Positions 1-9,609 of a stretch of 40,255 nucleotides of DNA are shown piece by piece. Both the position numbers and the translations under genes were made by a program. This DNA is from a virus. Position 1 is the first letter of the stretch. Each line of letters begins with the position of its first letter. The stretch is from IMG/VR virus record IMGVR_UViG_3300048837_000915, positions 1 through 40,255 of that record. One strand, 5' to 3'. The notes beneath the pieces are model-generated. The model searched no databases, was not told the origin of the DNA, and saw only the letters and a program-made list of their open reading frames with translations.

Positions 1-106
1 TCGACCAGCTTGAAGCGCGCCGCGAAAATTGAGCGCGGCCGTGCGCGATAAATGGCTGATGAAGTGCTTTCGCGCCGCGAAATGAAATTGCGCGCTGCGC
101 AAACTA
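1..106. repeat. Left phage end with repeated putative transposase-binding sites
   Basis: No gene is visible between the window start and the stop codon of the last tail gene. The 12-mer CGCGCCGCGAAA occurs twice in direct orientation, at 16-27 and 71-82. Each copy is followed by a related AT-richer stretch: AATTGAGCGCG after the first, TGAAATTGCGCG after the second. The inner site resembles, in inverted orientation, GCAAATGAGTTGC at the right end of the window (40083-40095). Mu-family transposases bind several such sites at each terminus, so this is probably the left end. The exact terminal base and the target duplication could not be fixed. Confidence 0.5.
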
Positions 107-607
107 TCAGAACGGGAATGGTCTGATCACGGTCAGCGTGAGCTGACCGATGACGGTCTCGCCACACCTCGCGGTAGCGGTCAGCGAGTTGCTGCCGAAG
201 CCGCGCGGGGCAGGCGGGAGCGAGACGATCAGCAGCGGCCCCGATGAGGTCGCAGCCTCTCCGAAGCTCGGCGGAGTAGACCACGCGATGTCCCACTCCA
301 CCCCGCCTACCGCATCCCCCAGCGGGATACCGACCAGAGTCCAGGTATGTGTGTCACCCGCATCGGAGTCGGGCGCGAGGGTGAACGCGCTGGTGTATGG
401 CATCGCCGAGCCCTGAATGGCGCCAGAAAACGCGCGCGTCCCGGACTTGTAGGCGGGAATCTCGCCCCACGTCACTGCCGTCGCCGAGCACGGGCAGCCC
501 GTCGGACCGGGGGCCGGCGGCAGAGGCAGGGGATCGGAATCCGCCGCCAGGCGCTGCAGGCGGATCGACAGGCCCAGATTGGGCGTGCGCTGGACCACTC
601 GCTTCAT
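107..607 (-). CDS. Small Ig-like/beta-rich distal tail protein
   Basis: This 166-residue protein is the last gene of the late minus-strand operon. Its ATG overlaps the stop codon of the preceding tail gene in an ATGA, which fixes the start. The sequence is rich in Ser, Thr, Pro and Gly, with short beta-strand-like segments. A Pro-rich linker near residues 26-36 leads into a Cys pair (CPC near residue 40). I recognise no catalytic motif. Position at the end of the tail module suggests a virion tip or decoration protein with an immunoglobulin-like fold, but that is inference. No tail-fibre assembly protein follows it. Confidence 0.75.
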   Translation of the reverse strand: MKRVVQRTPNLGLSIRLQRLAADSDPLPLPPAPGPTGCPCSATAVTWGEIPAYKSGTRAFSGAIQGSAMPYTSAFTLAPDSDAGDTHTWTLVGIPLGDAVGGVEWDIAWSTPPSFGEAATSSGPLLIVSLPPAPRGFGSNSLTATARCGETVIGQLTLTVIRPFPF

Positions 608-1869
608 ACCACCACCTCGATATCGAAGGGGCTGTAGCCCGCCATGTATACAGACAGCGAGTGCGCGCCGCGCTCGGTGCGGAACTGCACGCGCCCGAGC
701 GCATCGGTCTCGCGGGTCTCCTGACCGTCCAGCGTCACTGCGGCACCGGCCAGGGGGTTGCCGGCCGGGTCGCTGATCGTGAACGTGGCCACACCGTCCC
801 GGAACGTCACGCTGTCGTCGGGCCGCGCAGCATCCACGGCCTGCGCGCGCTGGATCATCTCGATCCGCGGCGCGCTGCCCGCCGGCATCCACGCGACCAG
901 ATCGAGCGTGCCGCGGCCGCGGTCGCGGGCCGTGCTCAGCACCAGGGCAGAGCCTGCAGGCACGCGTGGATGATCGACCGCGACAGTGTCGCCCGGCGCG
1001 ATCGCGAGGTATGCATCCACGGTCGCCCGCAGCGTCCAGCTCGGCCGCGCGATCATCGCGAGCCGGGCCTGCGCGATCGCCAGGGCATCGCGCGCCGTGC
1101 GCACCGCGCCCATGTCGAGCTCCAACTCCAGCCTGCCGTAGGACTGCACGGCATCCGGGGCGGATACGGTCACGGCCTGCCGCGCGCCGCCGGTCGCCCA
1201 GTCGTACCCGAACGCCGCCCGCGCCACCGTGGCCAGCTCGCCGGCGGTCGCCTCGGCGGAGATCCGCTCGACGTTCAGCACCGTCAGCGGCGCCATCGGG
1301 ACGCCGATCGCGCGGCGCCGCGCGGTCGGCGGGTCCGCGACCCACACCGCGCCCAGCGGCTCGATCACCTGCGCGATCGCCGCGCGCACCCGCGTGTCAC
1401 GCTCGGCGAACACCATCCCGAGCGCGAGGCCCGGGAAATCGTCCCGCAACCCCTGGAACGCATCTGCAGCCGGCGACCACCCGCAGCGCCGCAGCAGATC
1501 CGCCGCGATCGCCGCCGGGTGCTCGAGCAGCGCGCCGCTCGTGTCGTCGCGCCGGCCCACCACCTGCACCGCCAGCTCGGCCTCGGGCGCGCGCGTCACG
1601 CGCACGGTCGAGATCGCGCGGCCGGTCTCGTCCAGTCGCTGCACCAGCTGCCAGCCGTCGAGCGCCTTGCCCGCACTGCGCACCGCCTCCACGGCGACTA
1701 CCGGATGATCGGCGACGAGCCACTCCAGCCCCGCGTCGTCGAGCGGCACCGGCGACAGCGTGACGCGCCCATACACCCACGGCAGCACGCGTGCGGCCGC
1801 TTCGGCGCGGTACCGCGGCAGATCTGCCGCCACGCGCAGCGGCAGGGGATCGGACAGCAGTCTCATCAC
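604..1869 (-). CDS. Tail tip/baseplate protein with C-terminal carboxypeptidase-regulatory-like domain
   Basis: This is a 421-residue protein. The start is a GTG immediately followed by an ATG (1866), both downstream of a GGAGGG ribosome-binding site. The body reads as a mixed alpha/beta tail protein of the kind found after the large tail proteins of siphovirus-type Mu relatives. The last about 65 residues (from near TFTISDPAGNPLAGAAVTL) match the carboxypeptidase-regulatory/PEGA-like beta-sandwich pattern, with a turn at DALGRVQF and the motif MAGYSPF. Such domains are common surface-binding appendages on phage tail tips. A role in adsorption is inferred. The ATGA overlap with the downstream gene supports cotranslation. 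Confidence 0.75.
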   Translation of the reverse strand: MMRLLSDPLPLRVAADLPRYRAEAAARVLPWVYGRVTLSPVPLDDAGLEWLVADHPVVAVEAVRSAGKALDGWQLVQRLDETGRAISTVRVTRAPEAELAVQVVGRRDDTSGALLEHPAAIAADLLRRCGWSPAADAFQGLRDDFPGLALGMVFAERDTRVRAAIAQVIEPLGAVWVADPPTARRRAIGVPMAPLTVLNVERISAEATAGELATVARAAFGYDWATGGARQAVTVSAPDAVQSYGRLELELDMGAVRTARDALAIAQARLAMIARPSWTLRATVDAYLAIAPGDTVAVDHPRVPAGSALVLSTARDRGRGTLDLVAWMPAGSAPRIEMIQRAQAVDAARPDDSVTFRDGVATFTISDPAGNPLAGAAVTLDGQETRETDALGRVQFRTERGAHSLSVYMAGYSPFDIEVVV

Positions 1870-1872
1870 GAC

Positions 1873-2136
1873 TCAGCCCTCCAGCGAAAGCGTTGCCACG
1901 TCGGCCAGCGTCACCGCCTGAACCGACCCGGTGAACACGGCCACGTCATCGATCAGCAGCACCGCGCGAGCCCGCAGCGGCGGCACCGCCAGCCGCGCGG
2001 CCGCCTCGCCGCGAGCGTTGTCCAGCACCACGGCCACGCTCGGCACCTCGCCGTTCAGCGCAGCGCGCTCGGCGCCGGTCTCAAGCACATCGAGCACCAC
2101 CGGCGGCACCGTCTCGATCCGCAGCTGCGCCCTCAT
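1873..2136 (-). CDS. Small tail protein, function unknown
   Basis: This 87-residue protein starts at an ATG that overlaps the stop of the 1154-residue tail protein (ATGA). It ends three bases before the start of the next tail gene. It is predicted to be mostly beta, with segments such as LRIETVPPVV and ARAVLLIDDVAVF, and has no signal peptide or membrane segment. The tight spacing on both sides marks it as a tail-operon member. I do not recognise a named family; it could be a small hub or tip accessory protein. Confidence 0.7.
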   Translation of the reverse strand: MRAQLRIETVPPVVLDVLETGAERAALNGEVPSVAVVLDNARGEAAARLAVPPLRARAVLLIDDVAVFTGSVQAVTLADVATLSLEG

Positions 2137-5100
2137 GCCAGCACCGCCCTGAACGGGAGCTCCACCGACACCATGGGCTCGGCCACGCCCTCGGCCTGCC
2201 AGCCCATGTGCTCGGTCAGCACGATCTCGTCCGCATCGACCACCGCGATCGCCGCGCGCGCCGGCACCCGCACGTCGGGCACGATGCACACCGGCTCCAT
2301 GCCCTGCTCTGCCGTGTGATCCACCAGCGCCAACAGCGCGTCGACGTTGGCCCCGATCAGCGCACCGCCCTGGTCGAGCTCCCAGCGCCACGCCCCGCCC
2401 GTGCCGCGGCCGCGGTACAGCGCCGCCGGGTTGATGCCCTGGCCGCGCGCCAGGCCATACTGCCTGCGCATCGTCAGATCCGACGCCCCCACGCTCGGCT
2501 GCCAGCCCACGCCGGCCCACAGCCAGCCGATCGACCCGCCCGCGCCGGCACCCGTTACCACGACCCGCAGATAGCGCGCCGCGGTACCGGCCGGCAGCAC
2601 CGCCAGCACCGCCGATGCATGCCACGCCGGCGTCGCCGTCCATTCGCCGACCGCTGCCACGCCGCCCGAGATCGTCACAGCGCAGCCGGCCGGCAGCGTG
2701 TGCAGCCCTAGCAGCACCGCCTCCACGTCGTGCACCGCCAGCAGATCCACGTCGATCGTCACCGCAGCGCCGGACCACGCAAAGCCCTGGCCGATGCGCG
2801 GCTGGCGCATCCTGCTCGTCCCGTAGGTCGCCACCGCCTGGTAGCTCGCCGAGTCGCCGGCGACGAAACTGGGCGCCGCGCCCGGGGTCGCCACCAGGCT
2901 CAGCCCATCGCCCAGGGCGTGCGTCGCCCCGAACAGATCGCCCACCGTCCAGGCCCCGCCGTCACGCCGCCAGCGCAGCGACCCGCCCTCGATCGACACG
3001 TCGATCGCGTCGCCGACCTCGAACGGGATGCCGCCTGGAGCGAGCGACGCCTCCACCGGCCCGGCGACGTACGGCGCTGGCGCAGACGGGTTGTAGAGCC
3101 AGTCAGGCAGCGCCCCCGACACCGTGCCGCGCACCGTCCACGTCTGCGTCGGGTCGCCCGCGGCGCCGCCGACGAACGGCGCGCTGCTCGCAGCCACCAC
3201 CGGAATCACGATCTTGTCGCCCTGCTTGTACCCGGCCATTCCGGTACCGCGGATCGTGATCGTGACCTTATCGCCATCCTTGATCCGGCGCTCGCACGCC
3301 GTGACGATCCCGAACCCGAACTCCTTACTCGACGCTGGCGTGCCGTCGCACCCGAGCACAGCCGACACGTACGGCTCGTTGGTGAATGCGGGGAGATACT
3401 CGCCGGACTCGTCGACCCACCAATGGTCGGCCTCCGGAAAGTCGCGCCAGCAGCTGCCCCCGCTTGCACCTGCGCTGCTGGCGTCAGATTTTGGGACGAT
3501 GCCCGCCATCGCCCGGACGTGATCCATCATCGAGCCGACGAGTCGCGGCCACGATTCGTCCCCGGTCCACGCATAGATCCTCGTGCGTCCTTCGGCCAGT
3601 TCCCAGACTGCCGTGCCATCGGTGATGTCGCCGGCCTCCGTCGGCCATGTCGGCTCCGTTGTGCCCGTCACGCCGGCCGTCTTGACCACATAGAAATAGC
3701 CCGTACCGGGATCGATCTTGTCGCCGAGCGCCACCGCCTGCGATGCCTTCCAGTAGTACGGCTGCGCCTCGTACGAGATCGATGGCGTCGTGCTGTCCAC
3801 CCACGGGCCGGACCCCACCCAGTTCGGCTCGGTCGCCCCCAGCGACTCCGGCGGCGAGCTGGAGTCATAGGCGTACGGCACCCCCAGGATCCGATACAGC
3901 CGCCCCGTTTTCGTCGACGAGCGGATATAGCGCAGCGAGATCGACGACTCAGACGGCGACGGCTGGATCGTCCGGATCGACAGCCCGGGCAGGTACTGCG
4001 GGGCGCTGATCGGCGCCCCGCCCAGCAGTTCGTAGGGGTCCAGATCGGTCTGCAGACCGGCCCAGTACGCATCCCACTGAGCCAGAGCACCCGCGTCCTC
4101 GTAGATCTCCGACAGACAGCTCGCCAGCGCGCGCACAGTCTGATCTGCGATCTCGATATCCGTCCGATCCGAGAACACGCGATCGCTCTCGCTCGTGCTC
4201 TGCTTGATCCCTGTATTGGTCTCGACGAACCCAGCCCGCCACGCATACAACTGCACCAGCCGCGTCTGATACGCCGCATCGAGTGCCATACCCGTACCTC
4301 CCACATCCAGCCCCAGGCATGCGCCCGAGAGATTGAGCGCCGGCAGGTCTGCGCACACGCAATCGGCCGGCGGGCGCTTGCGGTACGTGAACGTGATGCT
4401 CTTGTCGGTCGCTGCCGCCCCCAGCGTCAGCGGCTTGAAGCACAGCGCCGGCAGCCCCTCGTCCGCCTCGCGCGAGGCCAGCTGCACCAGCGCGCTGATG
4501 CGCGCGCCGTCCGCGTTGCTCGCGGGCAGCGGGATCCGAAACTGCACCGGCCCGGACGTGTACAGCTCGCCCGCCACGGCCGCGGGCAGCTCGCCCGACA
4601 CGCCGCCGCGGACCGTCCACAGCGGCGCCACGCTCTGCCCCGCGTAGGTCAGCACCAGGTTTTCCGTGGGCGCGACGGACGCCACCGACACCACCTCGAC
4701 CACGCCGCCTGTCGCCGGCAGCGCATGCGCATCGGTGCGCAGCGGGATATCCGTCACCGCCATGCCGCCGGGCGCCGTGTCGCGCGCAACCAGGCCGCGC
4801 ACCCGCGCCAGCGCGCTGCGCGCCTCGACCTGGGCCAGGAATTCGTAGATCGTCACCGCCGTATACAACTCGGTGCTCACGCCATCGGTCAGCGACAGCG
4901 CGTAGTCGCCCGCGACCTGCAGCAGCCGCACATCCGCCGGAATCTCGTAGGCCGTCGCTGGATCCAGCCGATACACGAACCGGCCGCCCTCCCACGTCTT
5001 CCACGCCCGATGCACCGCCGGAAAGCCCTCGAACTGCACCCGCAGCGCCGCATCCGGGATGCCCGCGTCCGTCGCCGCCGGCTGGCCCCAGTCCCACTGC

Positions 5101-5597
5101 GGCCCCTCCAGGCTGTCCGTTCCGGCCGCAATCGGCTCGATCGTCGCGTACTGCATCGGCGTCAGCGTCAGGTTGCGTGTCACCGACAGCGCCAGCGCGT
5201 TGCCCGCCACCCCCGCCGCCCGCGCCACCAGCGCCGCACCATAGAACTCCAGCGCCGCCGGCACGGGCTCCGTGCCCGCGTCGAGCAGCGCGAACGTCAG
5301 CGACTCCGGCACCGCCGACACATCGAGCGCGTCGATCGACAGCACCCCGTTGCCCACGCCCCGAATCACCGGCGCAGACGGCGTCAGCGCGCCACCCGAG
5401 CCCGACACCACCTCCACATCCACCACCGCATCCGCCGCGCCCGTATAGCTCCCGCTCACCACCAGCCGGCCGCCGCCCTGGCGCGACTGCGCAACGAGTC
5501 GCACGTCGTCGCTGGCGCGCTGTGCGCTCGCCGTCAGCGACGCGGCCGACACGCGGTTGTGCTTGTTGGAGAGGATCCGGTTCACCGAGATCGACAT
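2133..5597 (-). CDS. Large tail structural protein (1154 aa), downstream of tape measure
   Basis: This very large protein begins directly after the tape-measure stop (TAA followed at once by ATG). It sits where siphovirus-type Mu relatives such as Pseudomonas phage B3 encode their large tail-tip proteins. It is beta-rich and multi-domain. Two stretches share the wording WTVRGxVSGxLP (near residues 330 and 860), which suggests an internally duplicated domain. Cys-containing segments occur near residues 395-420. No glycosidase or protease motif is evident. A role as a central tip or receptor-interacting protein is inferred from position and size. Confidence 0.8.
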   Translation of the reverse strand: MSISVNRILSNKHNRVSAASLTASAQRASDDVRLVAQSRQGGGRLVVSGSYTGAADAVVDVEVVSGSGGALTPSAPVIRGVGNGVLSIDALDVSAVPESLTFALLDAGTEPVPAALEFYGAALVARAAGVAGNALALSVTRNLTLTPMQYATIEPIAAGTDSLEGPQWDWGQPAATDAGIPDAALRVQFEGFPAVHRAWKTWEGGRFVYRLDPATAYEIPADVRLLQVAGDYALSLTDGVSTELYTAVTIYEFLAQVEARSALARVRGLVARDTAPGGMAVTDIPLRTDAHALPATGGVVEVVSVASVAPTENLVLTYAGQSVAPLWTVRGGVSGELPAAVAGELYTSGPVQFRIPLPASNADGARISALVQLASREADEGLPALCFKPLTLGAAATDKSITFTYRKRPPADCVCADLPALNLSGACLGLDVGGTGMALDAAYQTRLVQLYAWRAGFVETNTGIKQSTSESDRVFSDRTDIEIADQTVRALASCLSEIYEDAGALAQWDAYWAGLQTDLDPYELLGGAPISAPQYLPGLSIRTIQPSPSESSISLRYIRSSTKTGRLYRILGVPYAYDSSSPPESLGATEPNWVGSGPWVDSTTPSISYEAQPYYWKASQAVALGDKIDPGTGYFYVVKTAGVTGTTEPTWPTEAGDITDGTAVWELAEGRTRIYAWTGDESWPRLVGSMMDHVRAMAGIVPKSDASSAGASGGSCWRDFPEADHWWVDESGEYLPAFTNEPYVSAVLGCDGTPASSKEFGFGIVTACERRIKDGDKVTITIRGTGMAGYKQGDKIVIPVVAASSAPFVGGAAGDPTQTWTVRGTVSGALPDWLYNPSAPAPYVAGPVEASLAPGGIPFEVGDAIDVSIEGGSLRWRRDGGAWTVGDLFGATHALGDGLSLVATPGAAPSFVAGDSASYQAVATYGTSRMRQPRIGQGFAWSGAAVTIDVDLLAVHDVEAVLLGLHTLPAGCAVTISGGVAAVGEWTATPAWHASAVLAVLPAGTAARYLRVVVTGAGAGGSIGWLWAGVGWQPSVGASDLTMRRQYGLARGQGINPAALYRGRGTGGAWRWELDQGGALIGANVDALLALVDHTAEQGMEPVCIVPDVRVPARAAIAVVDADEIVLTEHMGWQAEGVAEPMVSVELPFRAVLA

Positions 5598-8500
5598 TTA
5601 CAGCGCCCCTTTCCTTTGCAGATCCGTGATCACCGGCCCGAGCTGGCGCGCAAAAGCCTCGAGGCTTGCGCGGTCGCCCGAGAAAATGCCGGACCCCGGC
5701 AGATTGATGTTGAGCGTGGTCTGCCTGGCGCCCGCCGCAGCCGCGGCCGGTGCGGCCGCCTGCACCCCGGCGCCGCCCGCCGACACGCCCGACGAGCTGC
5801 CCGAGCTCGATCCGCGCGGCGGCGCCGACGCATTCGTGCGCTGGCGTGCCTCGGCGCGGTAGATCTGCTCGATCAGCGTCAGTTGTTCCTGGAGCAAATT
5901 GATTTCGGCCTGCAGCCGCTGCACCTCGCCCTGATCCCGGCGCAGCTCCGCACGACGCAAGTCCAACCGTGTCAGCTCGATCGTGCGCAGCACCTCGGCC
6001 TGGTCGCGCGACTGCCGCGCGGCGGCGATCTGCTCTTCGGTGCCGTTGAGCTCCAACAGCCGCAGGCGCAGCTGCTCAACGCCGTCCGCGGCATTCGACG
6101 AGAATCGCTCCTGCGCCGCGTCGAGCCGCTCCATTTCTTCGATGTAGAGCCGGGCCGCCGAGCGCGCCCCGTCGATTGCCCCCGAGGCCACGCTGAAAGA
6201 GCGCGCCTGCGCGAGTGTGCTGTTGTAGACCTCAGACGCTACCCGCCGTGCTTCGTCCGCATACCGGCTCTGCGCCGTGGTCGCATCCACCAGCGACACC
6301 GTGACCGACTTCACCGCCGCGTTCTGCTCACGCGCGGCCTCGACCATACTCTTGCCGGCATCCTTCGCCGCCTCGCCGAGCTCGCCCGCGCTGCCGGCGG
6401 CGTCCTTCAGCGCCTTGTCGGTGCCCTTCACGCCGAACGCCGCCTCGGCCATGGTCCGCACGATCACCTTTCCGGTCTTGTCGACCTCCACCGCCAGGCC
6501 CAGCGCCGACGCCTGCGCCTTCACCGTCGCATCCGCCACGCCGCCGTTCGCCGCCACCGCCTGCTCGGCGTAGGCGGTGAAAGCGGCCCGGAGCTCCTCC
6601 GCCGTCGCCTTGCCCGAGTCGCGAATCACCTCGAACGCCTGCTTCGCCTCCGCGGCCGCGCGGTCCATCTCGGCCTTCGACGTCACGCCCAAGCGGCGGA
6701 ACGCCTCCTCCACGCTGTTGATCCCCGGCGTCATGTCTTCGATCCGGCGCCGCGCCGCCTCCGACGCATCCGCCAGGCGCGTCATCGCCTCGGCCCCGAT
6801 CTTCCCGGCCTCGCCCAGATCCTGGATGCGCGAGTTCAGCGCATCCACCGCCGCCAGCGTGTCCGCCTTCTTGAACGCCGCCCCCAGCGCCAGCTCGATC
6901 GCCCCGGCCGCCTGCACCGCCTCCACCTCGGCCGCATCCAGCGCCGTCACGATGCCGTCCACGCCCGCGATCGCCTCTGCCGCCGCCGGGCTGATCTGCC
7001 CCAACGCCGCAGCCGCATTCACCCCAAGCTTGCCGAACGACACCGCCAGCACCGCATCATTGATCTGCGCCAGGCGCTCGGCCGCATCGGCAGCCCCGCC
7101 GAACGCAATCTCCGCCTGAATGCGGAACTCCTGCAGCTCGCGCGCCGACAACTGCGCCAGCTTCGCGCGCAGCGCCGCGTCGATCTGCTCCCCAGTCACC
7201 TGCGCGCCCAGGCGCAGGCGGTCCAGGTCCAGAATCAGCGCCTTGATGCCGTCCGAGCTGCCGATGTCCGCCGCCTGCACCACCGTGCCCAGCGCCTTCG
7301 CCGCGTCCTGGCCCTTCGCGCGCAGCTCGGCAAAGCGCAGCTCAACCTCGCTCAGCTTGAAGCGCAGCGCCTCCGCCTTCGTGGCCACCAGCTCGATCTC
7401 GCCCGCCACCGCGTTCTGCGCCGGCTCGGCCAGCATCTTCTCGATCGCCGCGTCGGCCTCCTCGGCCGCCGTCTTCGCGCGGAAGAACTCCACCACCAGC
7501 GCCGCCACGCCCGCCACCGCACCGGCCACCGCCAGCCCTGGCAGCGCGCGGCCCAGCGTCAGCAGCGCACCGGTCGCAGCCTGGCCGGCCGCCGCCAGCC
7601 CGCCCAGCGCCGCAGTCTGCGCCGCCGTCGCCGCCGTGCCCGCCGTCGCCAGCGTCACATAGCCCCGCAGCGCCGCCGCCGCCTTCACCGCCAGCGCCGT
7701 CACCACCACCTCGCCGGCGGTCGCGGCCGCGCTCGCGATCTCGTCCAGGTTCTCGGCCACCATGTTCAGCCCGCCGGCCACGGCATCCGACGCCCCGGTG
7801 GTCTTGTCGAGCTCGCCGACGAACACCTGCCAGTTGTTCGCCATGCGCTGCGCCGCACGCTCGATCGTGTCCGGCAGCTTCGAGAACTCCGCGTCGATCG
7901 CCGCTGCCTGGCTCTGCAGCGCGCCCAGCACCACCTCGGTGGTCAGCGCCCCTTGCTCGGCCATCGCACGCAACTCGCCGCGCGCCACCCCCAGCCCATC
8001 GGCCAGCGCCTGCATCAACCGCGGCGCCTGCTCGTTCACGCTGTTGAACTCGTCGCCGCGCAGCGCGCCGCTCTGAAACGCCTGCGCCAGCTGGGTAATC
8101 GCCCCGCTCGCCGCGCCCGCGGCCGTTCCGCTCACTGCAAAGCTCTTGTTGATCGTGTCGGTCAGCTGCGCCACGTCCTCCTGCGACGTGCCCAGCTCGC
8201 GCGTCGATCGCGTCAGCGCCCCGAACAGATCCCCGATCGCGTTCAGCTCGCTGCCGGTTGCATTTGCCGACGCCCGCACCTGGTCGAGTGCCGCCGGCAG
8301 GTTGCCAGCAGCGCCCACCGCCAGCGCCAACCGCGCCTCGAGGTTCTTCGCCGCGTCCGCGATCGGCCCCAGCGAAGCCGCGAAGCCGGCCAGTTTGTCC
8401 ACCGCGAACGCGCCGGCCACCAGCCCGCCAATCGGCCCCAGCAGCGCCGGCAGCCTCCCCAGCCCGCCGCCCAGCGTATCCACGCCGGCCGCCGCCTGGC

Positions 8501-8762
8501 GCGCTTCCTTCCCAAGCGCATCCACGCCGGCAGCCGCGCCGCGCGCCTCGTCGCCCAGCGCCCCCAGCGTCCGGGCCTGCTCCGCAATCCCGGCCTCGCG
8601 GCCAATCTGCTGCACCCCCTCCGCAATCGGCTTGAGCTTCGGCGCAGCCTCGGCGGCCCCCTGCGCCAGCTCATCCATGCCGCGCGCCACGGCGTCGAGC
8701 TTTTCAGTCCCGTCCGTCGAAACCTTTACGGTAATCCCGGCTTCGTGATTCGCGCCCGCCAT
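5598..8762 (-). CDS. Tail tape measure protein
   Basis: This 1054-residue, Ala-rich, largely helical protein has the typical tape-measure N-terminal domain (TIGR02675-like) at about residues 180-330, including RELGTSQEDVAQLTDTI, FQSGALRGDEFNSVNEQAP and a Met-Ala-rich stretch after it. Hydrophobic Ala/Gly segments near residues 335-425 are the usual membrane-inserting part. The C-terminal part contains coiled coil (LRRDQGEVQRLQAEINLLQ). By the rule of about 0.15 nm per residue, the tail would be near 150 nm. An ATG with CGGAG upstream marks the start. The gene lies 61 bp after the tail-tube gene, leaving no room for tail-assembly chaperones between them. Confidence 0.95.
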   Translation of the reverse strand: MAGANHEAGITVKVSTDGTEKLDAVARGMDELAQGAAEAAPKLKPIAEGVQQIGREAGIAEQARTLGALGDEARGAAAGVDALGKEARQAAAGVDTLGGGLGRLPALLGPIGGLVAGAFAVDKLAGFAASLGPIADAAKNLEARLALAVGAAGNLPAALDQVRASANATGSELNAIGDLFGALTRSTRELGTSQEDVAQLTDTINKSFAVSGTAAGAASGAITQLAQAFQSGALRGDEFNSVNEQAPRLMQALADGLGVARGELRAMAEQGALTTEVVLGALQSQAAAIDAEFSKLPDTIERAAQRMANNWQVFVGELDKTTGASDAVAGGLNMVAENLDEIASAAATAGEVVVTALAVKAAAALRGYVTLATAGTAATAAQTAALGGLAAAGQAATGALLTLGRALPGLAVAGAVAGVAALVVEFFRAKTAAEEADAAIEKMLAEPAQNAVAGEIELVATKAEALRFKLSEVELRFAELRAKGQDAAKALGTVVQAADIGSSDGIKALILDLDRLRLGAQVTGEQIDAALRAKLAQLSARELQEFRIQAEIAFGGAADAAERLAQINDAVLAVSFGKLGVNAAAALGQISPAAAEAIAGVDGIVTALDAAEVEAVQAAGAIELALGAAFKKADTLAAVDALNSRIQDLGEAGKIGAEAMTRLADASEAARRRIEDMTPGINSVEEAFRRLGVTSKAEMDRAAAEAKQAFEVIRDSGKATAEELRAAFTAYAEQAVAANGGVADATVKAQASALGLAVEVDKTGKVIVRTMAEAAFGVKGTDKALKDAAGSAGELGEAAKDAGKSMVEAAREQNAAVKSVTVSLVDATTAQSRYADEARRVASEVYNSTLAQARSFSVASGAIDGARSAARLYIEEMERLDAAQERFSSNAADGVEQLRLRLLELNGTEEQIAAARQSRDQAEVLRTIELTRLDLRRAELRRDQGEVQRLQAEINLLQEQLTLIEQIYRAEARQRTNASAPPRGSSSGSSSGVSAGGAGVQAAAPAAAAAGARQTTLNINLPGSGIFSGDRASLEAFARQLGPVITDLQRKGAL

Positions 8763-8823
8763 GCTCGCTCCGTTGGGTAGGGTTCAAGCCCCGCCCGGCG
8801 CCAGCGCCGGACGGGGGCGCATA

Positions 8824-9606
8824 TCAGATCAGGCTGATCCGCATGAAGCCGCCGTAGTCGGCATCCGACTCCAGCTCGGTCACGAACAGCGCCTCGCCCG
8901 CCAGCTGCAGCGACGCCTCCTCCTCCGCGATCCACGAGAAGTCCCCGTCCATCGCAAGGTTGATGCGCGGGATGATGATCCGCGCGCGCTGGCCCGAATC
9001 GTTGATCCCGTTGAAAATCAGCCCGCGCTCCACGCCGGTGGTGCTGAACGCGCTGATGTTCGTGTACGCCGCGTAGCTGTAATCCACCTTCACCGGCTCC
9101 ACGTGCGCTGCCGGGTGGGCGATCAGGCGGCAGCGCGCGTGCTTCGCGTCCTCGATCGTGTAGTGCGTGTCCAGCACGTACACCAGCGGGGTCACCGCCG
9201 TGCTGTCCTCGATCACCACGTTCGACACGTCCGGGTGGCGCAGCGTGAAATAGTCGCCCACCGCAAGCGTCGGCAGCTGCTCGTTCGTCACCGTGCCGCC
9301 GGCCTCGGCCACCGCATCCCCGTAGAACGCCGCGGCCAGGGTCCGGCCCGAGAACTGCACCATCGACAGCGACACCGACAAGCTCTTGCTCGTCGTGCGC
9401 TCGCGCAGCGTCAGCCGCTGGCCCGAGCACGTCTCCTTGATCGCGGCCTTTTCCACTGCGAGCGAGGTCGCCAGCTGCGACGTGCCGCAGCCCACGCGGT
9501 ACAGATCCACCAGATAGCCCTGGTCGGCGCGGCCGTTCACCGGATCGTAGCGGCCGATCATCACCGGCCCCTGGCCGTCCCAGATAATGGGGGTGTTCTT
9601 GTCCAT
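8824..9606 (-). CDS. Major tail tube protein
   Basis: This 260-residue protein sits upstream of the tape measure and has the length and character of a siphovirus tail-tube protein. It is beta-rich, with repeated strand-turn-strand segments and no Cys-rich or membrane regions. Motifs such as RGLIFNGINDSGQRARIII are what I would expect of the tube proteins of Mu-like siphophages. An AAGGAG ribosome-binding site lies within the end of the preceding gene, which is consistent with coupling and high expression. Assignment rests on order (completion protein, small protein, tube, tape measure) plus general character. Confidence 0.8.
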   Translation of the reverse strand: MDKNTPIIWDGQGPVMIGRYDPVNGRADQGYLVDLYRVGCGTSQLATSLAVEKAAIKETCSGQRLTLRERTTSKSLSVSLSMVQFSGRTLAAAFYGDAVAEAGGTVTNEQLPTLAVGDYFTLRHPDVSNVVIEDSTAVTPLVYVLDTHYTIEDAKHARCRLIAHPAAHVEPVKVDYSYAAYTNISAFSTTGVERGLIFNGINDSGQRARIIIPRINLAMDGDFSWIAEEEASLQLAGEALFVTELESDADYGGFMRISLI

Positions 9607-9609
9607 CGC

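Noticed and set aside
107-1345. A 412-residue minus-strand protein covering the last tail gene
   Set aside because: Only the part after the ATG at 607 is protein-like; the upstream part is a shadow of the 421-residue tail gene.
397-8780. Very long plus-strand open frames opposite the tail genes (for example 397-2319 and 2730-8780)
   Set aside because: They are Arg/Pro/His-rich shadows of GC-rich minus-strand genes, without ribosome-binding sites or recognisable domains; the minus-strand proteins are clearly real.
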